The notes beneath the pieces were generated by a model. It was not told where the DNA came from, searched no databases, and saw only the letters and a program-made list of their open reading frames with translations. This document shows positions 16,715 to 25,081 of a stretch of DNA of 64,000 nt, piece after piece; positions within the stretch are counted from its first letter, which is position 1; each line of letters opens with the position of its first letter. A program made the position numbers and the translations under genes. The DNA is from SpSt-600 sp042408195 (GTDB lineage: Bacteria; Chloroflexota; Anaerolineae; SpSt-600). The stretch is from contig JBHOQL010000001.1 of assembly GCA_042408195.1 (NCBI GenBank), positions 4,944-68,943 of the forward strand, in the 5' to 3' direction.

Positions 16715-16743
16715 TTGCTAAAATTCGCTGATTGTGATAAAAT
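16715..16743 (+). promoter_or_regulatory. Promoter for the Hdr/Mvh/Etf redox operon
   Basis: TTGCTA (16715-16720) and TAAAAT (16738-16743) are 17 bases apart. Transcription would start near 16750, leaving a leader of about 85 bases before the mvhD start codon at 16835. Confidence 0.7.
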
Positions 16744-16767
16744 TTCCAATGGCTTGAAAGGTTCATA

Positions 16768-16818
16768 CCCCCTGCACCGGGAAGGGGTTTGCTATTCCTT
16801 GCAGGGGGTTTTAATTTT
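16768..16818 (+). terminator. Terminator-like hairpin in the 5' leader of the redox operon (attenuator candidate)
   Basis: A perfect 9-bp stem (CCCCCTGCA at 16768-16776 with TGCAGGGGG at 16800-16808) closes a 23-base loop and is followed by a T-rich run (TTTTAATTTT, 16809-16818). It lies between the promoter and the first start codon, so it could stop transcription before the operon. A weaker alternative pairing (ACCCC 16767-16771 with GGGGT 16784-16788) would block the terminator stem. No upstream peptide or known riboswitch core was recognised. Confidence 0.6.
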
Positions 16819-16834
16819 GCCGGAGGAACCGAAG

Positions 16835-17257
16835 ATGAAGGACTTTGAGCCCAAGATAATCGCTTTTGTCTGCAACTGGTGCACCTATGCAGGAGCAGAC
16901 TTGGCTGGAACATCTCGGATCCAATACCCTCCTAATATCCGGATAGTTCGCCTGATGTGCTCAGGAGGGGTTGACCCTATCTACATCCTCAAGGCTTTCC
17001 TACAAGGGGCCGATGGTGTCTTAATTGGAGGATGCCACCCAGGTGATTGCCACTACCAAAACGGAAATTACAAAGCCCGCCGTAGAGTAGCCATCCTCAA
17101 GAAAACTCTGGAACGCCTCGGCCTCGACCCCGATAGGATCTGGCTAAGATGGATAAGTGCCAGCGAAGGCCAGCTCTTCGCCGATACTGTTACAGAGTTC
17201 GTCCATTTCCTAAAAGAGAAAGGCCCCAATCCTTTTAAAACCTTGCAAGCCATGTAA
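16835..17257 (+). CDS. mvhD: Hydrogenase iron-sulfur subunit, MvhD/FrhD family
   Basis: 140-residue Fe-S protein of the MvhD family, which carries electrons between a hydrogenase or dehydrogenase module and HdrA in heterodisulfide-reductase complexes. The [2Fe-2S]-type cysteines appear in VCNWCTYAGAD, MCSGGVD and GGCHPGDCHYQNGN, as in the family. The frame can be opened further upstream, but that would lie within the promoter; ATG 16835 has GGAGG eight bases before it. It is the first of seven co-directional genes. No MvhA/MvhG hydrogenase subunits are present, so the electron donor is another protein, perhaps the FdhB-like gene that follows. Confidence 0.92.
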   Translation: MKDFEPKIIAFVCNWCTYAGADLAGTSRIQYPPNIRIVRLMCSGGVDPIYILKAFLQGADGVLIGGCHPGDCHYQNGNYKARRRVAILKKTLERLGLDPDRIWLRWISASEGQLFADTVTEFVHFLKEKGPNPFKTLQAM

Positions 17258-17268
17258 GGAGGCACGTC

Positions 17269-18396
17269 ATGATCCACACCTGGCTTAAAGTTGATGGGAA
17301 CCCAAATCAAGCAGTGCGAGATTTCCTCCGCTCCCTCATGGAGAAAAAGGTGGTGGAAGCTATAATGGCACCAGCCCCTTCAGCTGGCGGGGAAAGTGTA
17401 ACTCCTACGCTCTTCTTCAATCTAGATGAATTCTCCAAGGCCGAACCTTTTGCTCCCCTGATGCCCGTAAGCGAAGCCACAATGATATCAATGCTCACCC
17501 GCACCGGCAACCCCTTGAAGCTGGGAGCGGTCATGCGGAATTGCCAGATAAGGGCCCTTGTTGAGCTCGTCAAATTCAAGCAAGCCCAGTTTGATAATCT
17601 CATTGTGATCGGCATTGATTGCCCCGGAACCTACGAGCTCAGGGATTACAGCCAGATGGTCAAGGATGGGATTGACCCAACCGCTCGGCTTCTGGAAGGA
17701 ATAGCCAGGGGAGAAATAGGACCGGTCTCCGGTTACTCTTACAGGAAAGCCTGCAATATGTGCATCTACCCTATCCCCGATCCCTCCATTGCCGCGATAA
17801 CCATCGGGCTTATGGGGTTTGATGGGGAAAAATTGCCCTTAATAGTGAAGGACGACTTGGCGGAGAAGCTCGGCTTTTCAGAAAATTACCCATCCGCCCG
17901 CAGGGAAGAAGCCATCAATTCCCTCCTTGAATCCAGAAAGGCGGAAAGGGAAAAGCAGATAAACCGGTTTGCAAAGGAAGGAACGGGAATTGAGGGACTC
18001 CTACGGTGGTTCTCCAAGTGCATCCGCTGCTACAACTGCATGGGGATATGCCCCATTTGCTACTGCCGTGAGTGTGTCTTCCGCACTCCCGTCTTCGAGC
18101 ATGATTCTGCTCGGTACTTCGATTGGGCTCAGAAAAAGGGAGCCCTCCAGTTGCCTCCGGAACACCTTCTCTTTCACCTAACCAGGTTAAACCACATGGT
18201 AACTTCCTGCGTCGGGTGCGGACTCTGCTCCAGCGCTTGCCCCGCCGATATTGATGTTGCCCTGGCCTTCCAAAGCGTCGGTGAAGAGGTTCAAGCTCTG
18301 TTCAACTATGTCCCTGGAAGGAGCCTGGAGGAACCTGCTCCTGTCCAGACTTTCCAGGAGAGAGAATTTGTGGAATTAGGCGAAACCTTGAAGTAA
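17269..18396 (+). CDS. FdhB/FrhB-like flavin Fe-S protein
   Basis: 375-residue protein of the F420-hydrogenase/formate-dehydrogenase beta-subunit family. In known members it holds FAD and moves electrons between F420, NAD(P)H or ferredoxin and Fe-S clusters. The N-terminal flavin region includes GAVMRNCQIRALVEL and IGIDCPGTYE. A dense cysteine block (C251, C254, C257, C261, C264, C266, C269) and a second cluster motif CVGCGLCSSACP (C314-C324) give at least two [4Fe-4S] sites. There is no formate dehydrogenase catalytic subunit nearby. Its place between mvhD and hdrA suggests it is the input/output module of the complex. Confidence 0.85.
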   Translation: MIHTWLKVDGNPNQAVRDFLRSLMEKKVVEAIMAPAPSAGGESVTPTLFFNLDEFSKAEPFAPLMPVSEATMISMLTRTGNPLKLGAVMRNCQIRALVELVKFKQAQFDNLIVIGIDCPGTYELRDYSQMVKDGIDPTARLLEGIARGEIGPVSGYSYRKACNMCIYPIPDPSIAAITIGLMGFDGEKLPLIVKDDLAEKLGFSENYPSARREEAINSLLESRKAEREKQINRFAKEGTGIEGLLRWFSKCIRCYNCMGICPICYCRECVFRTPVFEHDSARYFDWAQKKGALQLPPEHLLFHLTRLNHMVTSCVGCGLCSSACPADIDVALAFQSVGEEVQALFNYVPGRSLEEPAPVQTFQEREFVELGETLK

Positions 18397-18406
18397 AGGG
18401 GGAGAT

Positions 18407-21157
18407 ATGAAGGAAAAGCCTGCTGCCCTTGTGATTGGAGCAGGGATAGCGGGAATTCAGGCAGCCTTGGACATAGCCAATGCCGGTTTCCCAGTCTATC
18501 TGGTGGAGAAGGAGCCCAGCATCGGCGGGCATATGGCCCAGCTGGATAAGACTTTTCCCACCTTGGATTGCTCGGCGTGCATCCTAACCCCCCGGATGGT
18601 GGAGGTGGCCAGAAACCCAAACATCAAGCTTATAACCTTGGCCGAAGTTACCTCTGTGGAAGGAGAAGCTGGGAATTTCAAGGTCAAGGTACGCCGAAAA
18701 CCCCGTTACGTGGATGAAAGTAAGTGCACAGCCTGCGGAGATTGTGCCAAAGAATGTCCGGTCCTGGTCCCCAATGAATTTGACATGGAGAGGGGGATGC
18801 GCCACGCCACCTATATCCCTTTCCCCCAAGCTGTCCCTAACAAATACGTCATTGATAAGCGAGGGATAGCTCCCTGCAAGGACGCCTGCCCCGCCCACAT
18901 CGACGTCCAAGGTTACGTGACTCTCATCGCCCGAGGTAAAATTAAGGAAGCTCTTGCCTTAATCTACAAGACTGTCCCCTTCCCAGGGGTTCTGGGCCGG
19001 GTTTGCCCTCACCCTTGCGAGCAGGCCTGCAACCGCAGCCAGGTGGACCAGCCTATTTCCATTTGCCTGCTCAAGCGCTTCGCTGCTGATTATGTCCGGG
19101 AAAATGGCCTATGGGAGGAAGTTCTGGAGATAATCCGTAAGACCCACATCCCTCCCAAGGATGGAGTTCCCGAAAGGCGTTCGGTGGGGATAGTAGGGGC
19201 CGGGCCAGCGGGCCTTTCCGCTGCCTATTTCCTGGCTCTGTGGGGTTACAGTGTCACCGTTTACGAAGCCCTCCCAGTAGCCGGCGGAATGATGTTCGTT
19301 GGCATACCCGAGTACCGCCTGCCCCGGAACATCCTCAACGAAGAAATTGAGCGCATAAGGAGCTTGGGGGTGGAGATTAAACTCAACACCAGGGTTGGGC
19401 CTGCTGGAGTAACCTTAGATGAACTCCGTCAAAAACACGATGCTATCCTCCTGGCAGTGGGAGCCCATAGGGGGCTCAAACTCAACATCCCCGGAGAAGA
19501 GCTGGAGGGAGTCTTACCGGGAGTGGAATTCATCCGCAAAGTGAACTTGGGTGAGCAAGTCAAGATCGGAAAGAAGGTAGTGGTCATAGGCGGCGGAAAC
19601 GTGGCCATAGATGCTTCCAGGATCGCTAAGCGTCTAGGGGCAGAGAAGGTTACCATTCTCTACCGCCGCTCCAGAGCCGAGATGCCAGCCAGCCCCTGGG
19701 AAGTGGCCGATGCCGAGGAAGAAGGGGTTGAAATTCAATTCCTTGTAGCCCCCACCCGCATCTTAGGAGAGAACGGTCGGGTTGTGGCAGTGGAATGTAT
19801 AAGGATGCAGCTTGGCGAACCCGATGCTTCCGGTCGCCGTCGCCCTATCCCCATTGAAGGAAGTGAGTTCCTGGTAGAGGCTGATTCCGTAATCCCCGCC
19901 ATTGGGCAGATAGTGGAGGGTGAAGGGCTTGGGGTTGAAATCACAAGAGGAGGCACTATCCAGTACAATCCGGCCACTATGGAGACGAACCTCCAAGGAG
20001 TTTTCGCCGCTGGCGATGCCGCTACTGGTCCTGCCACGGTTATAGAAGCCATCGCCCAAGGGAAGAAAGCTGCCATGGCCATAGATTACTATCTCAGGGG
20101 CGAGACGATAGGGATCTTCGAACCCTCTTGGCACGTGGTATCTTTGGAGGAAGTAAAAACTCAGTTCCGAGCCTTCCCCCTGGACAAACGTGCTTCCACA
20201 AAGCCCAGGCACAAAGTCCAGAAGCTTCATCCTGAAGAAAGGTTGGGTGGATTTAGCGAGGTGGAACTGGGGTTCAGGGAAGAGGAAGCCGTGGCCGAGG
20301 CTGAACGCTGCCTCAACTGCGCCGTTTGCTCCTTGTGCATGGAGTGCGTAAGAGCTTGCCAGGCCAAAGCGGTGGACCACTCCATGCAGGAGCAGATTTT
20401 GGAGTTAAATGTGGGGGCCATCATTGTGGCTACTGGTTACGACCAGTTTGATGCTCGCCGCAAACCCGAACTCGGCTACGGTCGCTACCCCAACGTCCTT
20501 AGCGGGCTGGAATTTGAGAGGCTTGCGTCTGCCTCTGGCCCCACCAGGGGCAAGATAAAGGTGAATGGTAAAGAGCCCAAAGAGGTTGTCTTCATAAAGT
20601 GTGTTGGCTCAAGAGATAAGACCGTAGGCCACCCTTATTGTTCACGGGTCTGCTGCATGTATACTGCCAAGCAGGCGCACTTGATCCGGGAGAAGATACC
20701 CGATGCCAGGGTTACGATCTTCTACATGGACGTACGAGCTTTCGGCAAAGGGTTTGAGGAGTTCTACGATAGAGTTAGGGAAGAAGGCGTGATTTACCGC
20801 AGGGGCATGGTTTCGGAGATTTATAAACGCGGGGATAAGCTTGTGGTGCGGGCGGAAGACACCCTCTTGGGCCGTCCTGTGGAAGTGGAGGCCGATATGG
20901 TAGTTCTGGCAACGGGCCTTGAACCCAGGAGCGATTCCGACAGATTGGCCGAAATCTTAGGGATTGCCAGGAGCGAGGAAGGGTTCTTTGCTGAAGTTCA
21001 AAGGGAGCTCTATCCGGTTGAGAGCACTCGTCCGGGCATATTCCTGGCAGGCTGCGCCCAAGGCCCCAAAGACATTCCCGATGCAGTAGCCCATGCCAAA
21101 GCAGCAGCGGCTGCAGCCCTCGTTTTACTTGCAAAGCAAATGGAGAGCGGGAGGTAA
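18407..21157 (+). CDS. HdrA-like flavoprotein with an inserted GltD-type NAD(P)H oxidoreductase domain
   Basis: 916 residues. Residues 1-150 are HdrA N-terminal half: FAD loop GAGIAGIQAA (11-20), DCSACILTP (54-62) and a [4Fe-4S] motif C107-C117. Residues about 155-620 are a complete GltD-like module: CPAHIDVQGY, cysteines C200/C204/C208, FAD loop GAGPAGLSAA (264-273), nucleotide loop GGGNVAIDAS (395-404) and GDAATGPATV (537-545). A cysteine-rich motif (635-651) then leads into the HdrA C-terminal half with CVGSRD (732-737), CSRVCCMYTAKQA (745-757) and AGCAQGPKDI (881-890). The usual HdrA N-terminal CHCG domain is absent. The insert would let NADPH or NADH feed the HdrA flavin. ORF is unbroken. 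Confidence 0.88.
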   Translation: MKEKPAALVIGAGIAGIQAALDIANAGFPVYLVEKEPSIGGHMAQLDKTFPTLDCSACILTPRMVEVARNPNIKLITLAEVTSVEGEAGNFKVKVRRKPRYVDESKCTACGDCAKECPVLVPNEFDMERGMRHATYIPFPQAVPNKYVIDKRGIAPCKDACPAHIDVQGYVTLIARGKIKEALALIYKTVPFPGVLGRVCPHPCEQACNRSQVDQPISICLLKRFAADYVRENGLWEEVLEIIRKTHIPPKDGVPERRSVGIVGAGPAGLSAAYFLALWGYSVTVYEALPVAGGMMFVGIPEYRLPRNILNEEIERIRSLGVEIKLNTRVGPAGVTLDELRQKHDAILLAVGAHRGLKLNIPGEELEGVLPGVEFIRKVNLGEQVKIGKKVVVIGGGNVAIDASRIAKRLGAEKVTILYRRSRAEMPASPWEVADAEEEGVEIQFLVAPTRILGENGRVVAVECIRMQLGEPDASGRRRPIPIEGSEFLVEADSVIPAIGQIVEGEGLGVEITRGGTIQYNPATMETNLQGVFAAGDAATGPATVIEAIAQGKKAAMAIDYYLRGETIGIFEPSWHVVSLEEVKTQFRAFPLDKRASTKPRHKVQKLHPEERLGGFSEVELGFREEEAVAEAERCLNCAVCSLCMECVRACQAKAVDHSMQEQILELNVGAIIVATGYDQFDARRKPELGYGRYPNVLSGLEFERLASASGPTRGKIKVNGKEPKEVVFIKCVGSRDKTVGHPYCSRVCCMYTAKQAHLIREKIPDARVTIFYMDVRAFGKGFEEFYDRVREEGVIYRRGMVSEIYKRGDKLVVRAEDTLLGRPVEVEADMVVLATGLEPRSDSDRLAEILGIARSEEGFFAEVQRELYPVESTRPGIFLAGCAQGPKDIPDAVAHAKAAAAAALVLLAKQMESGR

Positions 21158-21161
21158 ACCT

Positions 21162-22295
21162 ATGAGTCCAGTCCAGACCAGTGAATATATCCATGAGTTG
21201 ACCCTGAGGGAGTGCATCCAGTGCGGCAAATGCACCGGGGGATGCCCGGTGTCCCTCAAGACATCCCTCAACATTCGTCGCCTGATCTACGAATCCCTCA
21301 TATCCGATACCATAAGCCCCGAGAGCCACGAAGAGCTATGGGATTGCACCACCTGTAAGACGTGCACCATCCGCTGTCCCAAAGGAGTGGACCCGTGCGG
21401 GCTGATAATAACCCTGAGGAGAGCCCTTGTAGAGAGCGGCCGCATCCCCTCCACCGTCAGAGATGCTCTTAAGAGCATTACGATCAGGGGGAATCCTCTA
21501 AACATGCCTCCTCAGGATAGGGCTCTCTGGACCGAGGGGATTGAGGTCAAATACATCCTGGAAGAAGGGGCCGAATTCCTCTTCTTCCCCTGCTGCATGG
21601 GTGCCTATGACCCCCGAATCCAGAAAGTGGCCAGGTCTCTGGTCAAAGCATTCCAGGAGGCAGGAGTGGATTTCGGAATCCTGGGAGAAGATGAAGTTTG
21701 TTGTGCCCACGAAGCCCGCCGCATGGGGGAGAAGGAGCTCTTTGAGGGAATTGTAGAGCAGTACCAGGAGATTTTCTCCGAGGTCAAGGCCGATAAACTG
21801 GTGACTCTGTCACCTCACTGCTTCAATGCCTTCAAGAACGAATATGGCGAACTTCCCTTCCAAGTTCTTCATTACACTCAACTTCTGGCCGAACTCATAA
21901 AGGAGGGCAAGCTCAAGCTTACAGGCGAAATCCGTCGGAAGGTCACCTACCACGACCCTTGCTACCTTGGCAAGCAGAACGGCATCTTTGAGGAGCCACG
22001 TTTCGTCCTGCAGAACATCCCCGGACTTGAACTAGTGGAAATGGAGCGGTGCAGGGAATGGAGCTTATGCTGCGAGGGTGGTGGAGGCAGGATGTGGGCC
22101 GAAGGTACTAACATAGAAGTCCGCCTCTCACACGAGAGAGTGCGAGAGGCCCTCGATACCGGGGCCGAGATCTTAGCTGTCGCTTGCCCCTTCTGCATGG
22201 CTATGCTGGAGGACGCCGTAAAGACCCTGGGGCTTGATGAGAGGCTCAAAGTTTTGGATATAGCCGAGCTGGTGGCTATGAGCCTAGGAGGATAA
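21162..22295 (+). CDS. HdrC-HdrB fused Fe-S protein (HdrD-like)
   Basis: 377 residues. Two HdrC-type [4Fe-4S] motifs come first (C18-C28 and C62-C72). Two CCG domains follow, as in HdrB/HdrD and lactate or glycerol oxidoreductases: CC at 144-145 with CC at 180-181, then C267, CC at 303-304 and CPFC (342-345). In heterodisulfide reductases these CCG domains bind non-cubane [4Fe-4S] clusters at the disulfide site. The ATG at 21162 is used, with GGGAGG overlapping the end of the previous gene. It would be the substrate-reducing end of the complex. The true substrate may not be CoM-S-S-CoB, since bacteria of this kind lack that pair. Confidence 0.85.
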   Translation: MSPVQTSEYIHELTLRECIQCGKCTGGCPVSLKTSLNIRRLIYESLISDTISPESHEELWDCTTCKTCTIRCPKGVDPCGLIITLRRALVESGRIPSTVRDALKSITIRGNPLNMPPQDRALWTEGIEVKYILEEGAEFLFFPCCMGAYDPRIQKVARSLVKAFQEAGVDFGILGEDEVCCAHEARRMGEKELFEGIVEQYQEIFSEVKADKLVTLSPHCFNAFKNEYGELPFQVLHYTQLLAELIKEGKLKLTGEIRRKVTYHDPCYLGKQNGIFEEPRFVLQNIPGLELVEMERCREWSLCCEGGGGRMWAEGTNIEVRLSHERVREALDTGAEILAVACPFCMAMLEDAVKTLGLDERLKVLDIAELVAMSLGG

Positions 22296-22299
22296 AAAC

Positions 22300-24261
22300 A
22301 TGCCAGTGCGAATCGGAGTATATATCTGCCATTGCGGTATAAATATAGCCGCTACTGTTGATGTAGAAGAGGTAATGCGTTTTGCTCAAACCCTGCCCAA
22401 TGTAGTAGTAGCCCGCCATTACACTTATATGTGCTCGGACCCGGGTCAGGCTCTCATCAAACAAGATATTGAAGAATACAAACTGAACCGGGTGATAGTA
22501 GCATCCTGCTCTCCCAGGATGCACGAACCAACCTTCAGGAGCGTGGTGGCGGAAAAGGGCGTAAACCCTTACCAGTTTGAAATGGCCAACATTCGCGAGC
22601 AGACCTCTTGGGTCCACTCCGATATCCGAGCCGCTACTCAGAAGGCGAAAGAGTTGGTAGCCGCCGCCGTGGCTAAAGCCGCTCTTCTGGAGCCTCTGGA
22701 GGAAAGGGAGGTAGAAATTACTCCTGCTGCCCTGGTTATCGGTGGAGGGATAGCCGGACTGACCGCGGCTCTCAATATCGCCGAGGCTGGGTACAAAGTT
22801 TACCTCGTGGAGAAAGAACCCACCGTCGGGGGAAGAATGGCCCAGCTCTCCCGGACCTTCCCTGCCATGGAGGATGCCCGCCAGCTCCTGGCCGATAGGA
22901 TAAAGCAAGTCAGTTCTCACCCTAACATTGAAGTCTTTACAACTTCCACCTTGAAACAAATCGAAGGCTACATAGGCAACTTCAAAGCCACTATCCTCAG
23001 GAAACCCCGCTATGTCCGGGCCGACCGGTGCACAGCCTGTGGGAAATGCGCTGAGGCCTGCGTCCTAGCCGGCAAGATACCCGATGACTTCAACGCTGGC
23101 CTTTCCCGCCGCTCCGCCATTTACCTCCCCTTTGCTGAGGCTTACCCACCAGTCTACACTGTTGATCCTCGGAATTGCCTTTACTTGAAAGAAGGCAAAT
23201 GCGGAGATAGCGACACTCCGCCCTGTGTAGCTGCTTGCCCCGAGGATGCTATCGACTTCTCCCAGAAAGAAGAAGAATTGGAACGAGAGTTCGGGGTCAT
23301 AATAGTAGCCACGGGGTTTGACGTCTTTGATGCTAACCTGAAGCCTGAACTCGGCTACGGACGTTACCCCAATGTCATTACCTCCCTGGAGTTCGAGCGT
23401 CTGGCCTCCCCCGATGGCCCTACTGGAGGGGAAATCGCGATAAATGGGAAGAAACCCGAAAGCGTGGTCTTCATCCACTGTGTAGGCTCCAGGGACAAGA
23501 CCATCGGCAACCCCTACTGTTCTCGCATTTGCTGCATGTTCACGGCCAAACAGGCCTTGCTGGCAAAGGAGAAGCTCCCCAATGCCAAAGTCACCGTTTT
23601 CTACATGGACGTCCGCAGCTTTACCAAGGGTGGAGAGGAATTCTACGACCGAGTCCGCGGGGAGGGAGTGCTCTACCGCCGCGGCAGCGTTTCCGAAATC
23701 TACCGCAAAGGTGACAAACTCATAGTCCGGGCCGATGACACCCTCCTGGGTCGCCCAGTAGAAGTGGAAGCCGACCTGGTGGTGCTGGCCACTGGGCTCG
23801 TCCCGAGGAAGGAGACAGAAGAGATAGCCCTGCTCTTGAAGCTCGCCCGTAGCGCTGATGGCTTCTTAGCCGAGGCTCACCCCAAACTCCGGCCTATAGA
23901 TACCGCTTGTGACGGTGTTTTCCTGGCTGGGGCCTGCCAAGGACCCAAGGATATCGCCGATAGCGTGGCCCAGGCCAGGGCTGCAGCCTCTTCGGCTCTG
24001 ATGTATCTCATGCAAGGCAAAGCCAAGGTGGAGGCTGTCACGAGCAAGGTCGATCCGGAAATCTGCTCCGGTTGCGGACTTTGCGAGGCCGCTTGTGCCT
24101 TCGGAGCCCTAAAGATGGACCTTAAACGTCGTGTGATGACGGTAAATGCTGTTCTTTGCAAAGGGTGCGGGGCCTGCGCCGTAGCCTGTCCGTCCAAAGC
24201 TATCCAGCTGAGCCACTTCACCCCGGCCCAAACCATGGCTATGGTTGAGGCTTTAGTTTAA
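22300..24261 (+). CDS. hdrA: HdrA-family flavoprotein
   Basis: 653 residues with near full-length HdrA layout. N-terminal domain with ICHCGINIA (9-17) and SCSPRMHEPTFR (69-80). FAD loop GGGIAGLTAAL (148-158). A [4Fe-4S] motif at C244-C254, further cysteines in CGDSDTPPCVAACP, CVGSRDK (394-400), CSRICCMFTAKQA (407-419), and two C-terminal ferredoxin motifs (C589-C599 and C620-C630). The usual CSxC of the FAD domain is replaced by AMEDARQLL, so those two cysteines are missing. The flavin of HdrA is the bifurcation centre in known complexes. It lies 4 nt after the HdrC-HdrB gene. Confidence 0.92.
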   Translation: MPVRIGVYICHCGINIAATVDVEEVMRFAQTLPNVVVARHYTYMCSDPGQALIKQDIEEYKLNRVIVASCSPRMHEPTFRSVVAEKGVNPYQFEMANIREQTSWVHSDIRAATQKAKELVAAAVAKAALLEPLEEREVEITPAALVIGGGIAGLTAALNIAEAGYKVYLVEKEPTVGGRMAQLSRTFPAMEDARQLLADRIKQVSSHPNIEVFTTSTLKQIEGYIGNFKATILRKPRYVRADRCTACGKCAEACVLAGKIPDDFNAGLSRRSAIYLPFAEAYPPVYTVDPRNCLYLKEGKCGDSDTPPCVAACPEDAIDFSQKEEELEREFGVIIVATGFDVFDANLKPELGYGRYPNVITSLEFERLASPDGPTGGEIAINGKKPESVVFIHCVGSRDKTIGNPYCSRICCMFTAKQALLAKEKLPNAKVTVFYMDVRSFTKGGEEFYDRVRGEGVLYRRGSVSEIYRKGDKLIVRADDTLLGRPVEVEADLVVLATGLVPRKETEEIALLLKLARSADGFLAEAHPKLRPIDTACDGVFLAGACQGPKDIADSVAQARAAASSALMYLMQGKAKVEAVTSKVDPEICSGCGLCEAACAFGALKMDLKRRVMTVNAVLCKGCGACAVACPSKAIQLSHFTPAQTMAMVEALV

Positions 24262-24283
24262 ATCCCAGGGAAGGAGGTAAGCT

Positions 24284-25066
24284 ATGAACATAGTAGTATG
24301 CGTGAAGCAGGTGCCCGATACCGAAATCCGCATTCAGGTCCAGAACGGAAGGGTGGTGGAAGAAGAGATAAAGCAGTTCGTGGTCAACCCTTACGATGAG
24401 TTCGCCATAGAAGAGGCGCTTAGGATAAAGGAGCGCTTCGGAGAGGGCAAAGTTATCCTTATTACCATCGGACCGGAAAGAGCCAGGGAAGCCCTCCTCA
24501 CCGGCCTGGCCATGGGCGCTGATGAGGCCATCCACATAAATGACCCCGCCTTGGACGGGAGCGATGCCTTCGTGACGGCAAGGGTCCTGGCTGAAGCTAT
24601 CAAGAAACTGCCCTACGATCTCATCCTCTGTGGGAAGCAAGCTGTGGACCAGGATAACGCCCAGGTGGGCATCGCCATAGCAGAACTATTGGACCTCCCC
24701 CACGTTTCGGTGGTCACCAAGCTGGAAATCGCCGAAGACCGGAAAAGCGCAAGAGCTGAGAGGGAAGTGGAGGGGGGCAAGGAAGTAGTAGAGATCACCC
24801 TCCCAGCCGTCATCACTGCCCAGAAAGGCCTGAACGAACCCCGCTACCCCTCCTTCAAAGGCATAAGAATGGCCCGCCAGAAGCCCTACACCGTCTGGAC
24901 CTTGGCCGACTTGGGCCTCAAGCCAGAGGATGTAGTGCCCCAGAGGGAAGTGGTGATTGTGAACCCGCCTCCGGAACGCAAGGCCGGCAAGATAATTCAG
25001 GGCGATCCCCAAACCGCAGTCAAAGAGCTGGTCCGACTCCTGAGGGAAGAGGCCAAACTCATATGA
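24284..25066 (+). CDS. etfB: Electron transfer flavoprotein beta subunit
   Basis: 260-residue EtfB/FixA. Typical opening NIVVCVKQVPDTEI, the nucleotide-binding GKQAVDQDNAQVGIAIAELL and the C-terminal recognition-loop region TLPAVITAQKGLNEPRYPS are present. The QVG form of the binding loop is shared with several electron-bifurcating ETFs, whereas many simple ETFs have QTG; this is only a hint. It pairs with etfA 15 bases downstream. No acyl-CoA dehydrogenase or ETF:quinone oxidoreductase is nearby. Its place at the end of the Hdr operon suggests that the ETF docks with HdrA or feeds the complex from a remote dehydrogenase. Confidence 0.93.
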   Translation: MNIVVCVKQVPDTEIRIQVQNGRVVEEEIKQFVVNPYDEFAIEEALRIKERFGEGKVILITIGPERAREALLTGLAMGADEAIHINDPALDGSDAFVTARVLAEAIKKLPYDLILCGKQAVDQDNAQVGIAIAELLDLPHVSVVTKLEIAEDRKSARAEREVEGGKEVVEITLPAVITAQKGLNEPRYPSFKGIRMARQKPYTVWTLADLGLKPEDVVPQREVVIVNPPPERKAGKIIQGDPQTAVKELVRLLREEAKLI

Positions 25067-25081
25067 GGCAGGAGGTGAGAG

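Noticed and set aside
17269..18396. Formate dehydrogenase or F420 hydrogenase operon
   Set aside because: Only the beta-type flavoprotein is present; no molybdenum or NiFe catalytic subunit is in the window.
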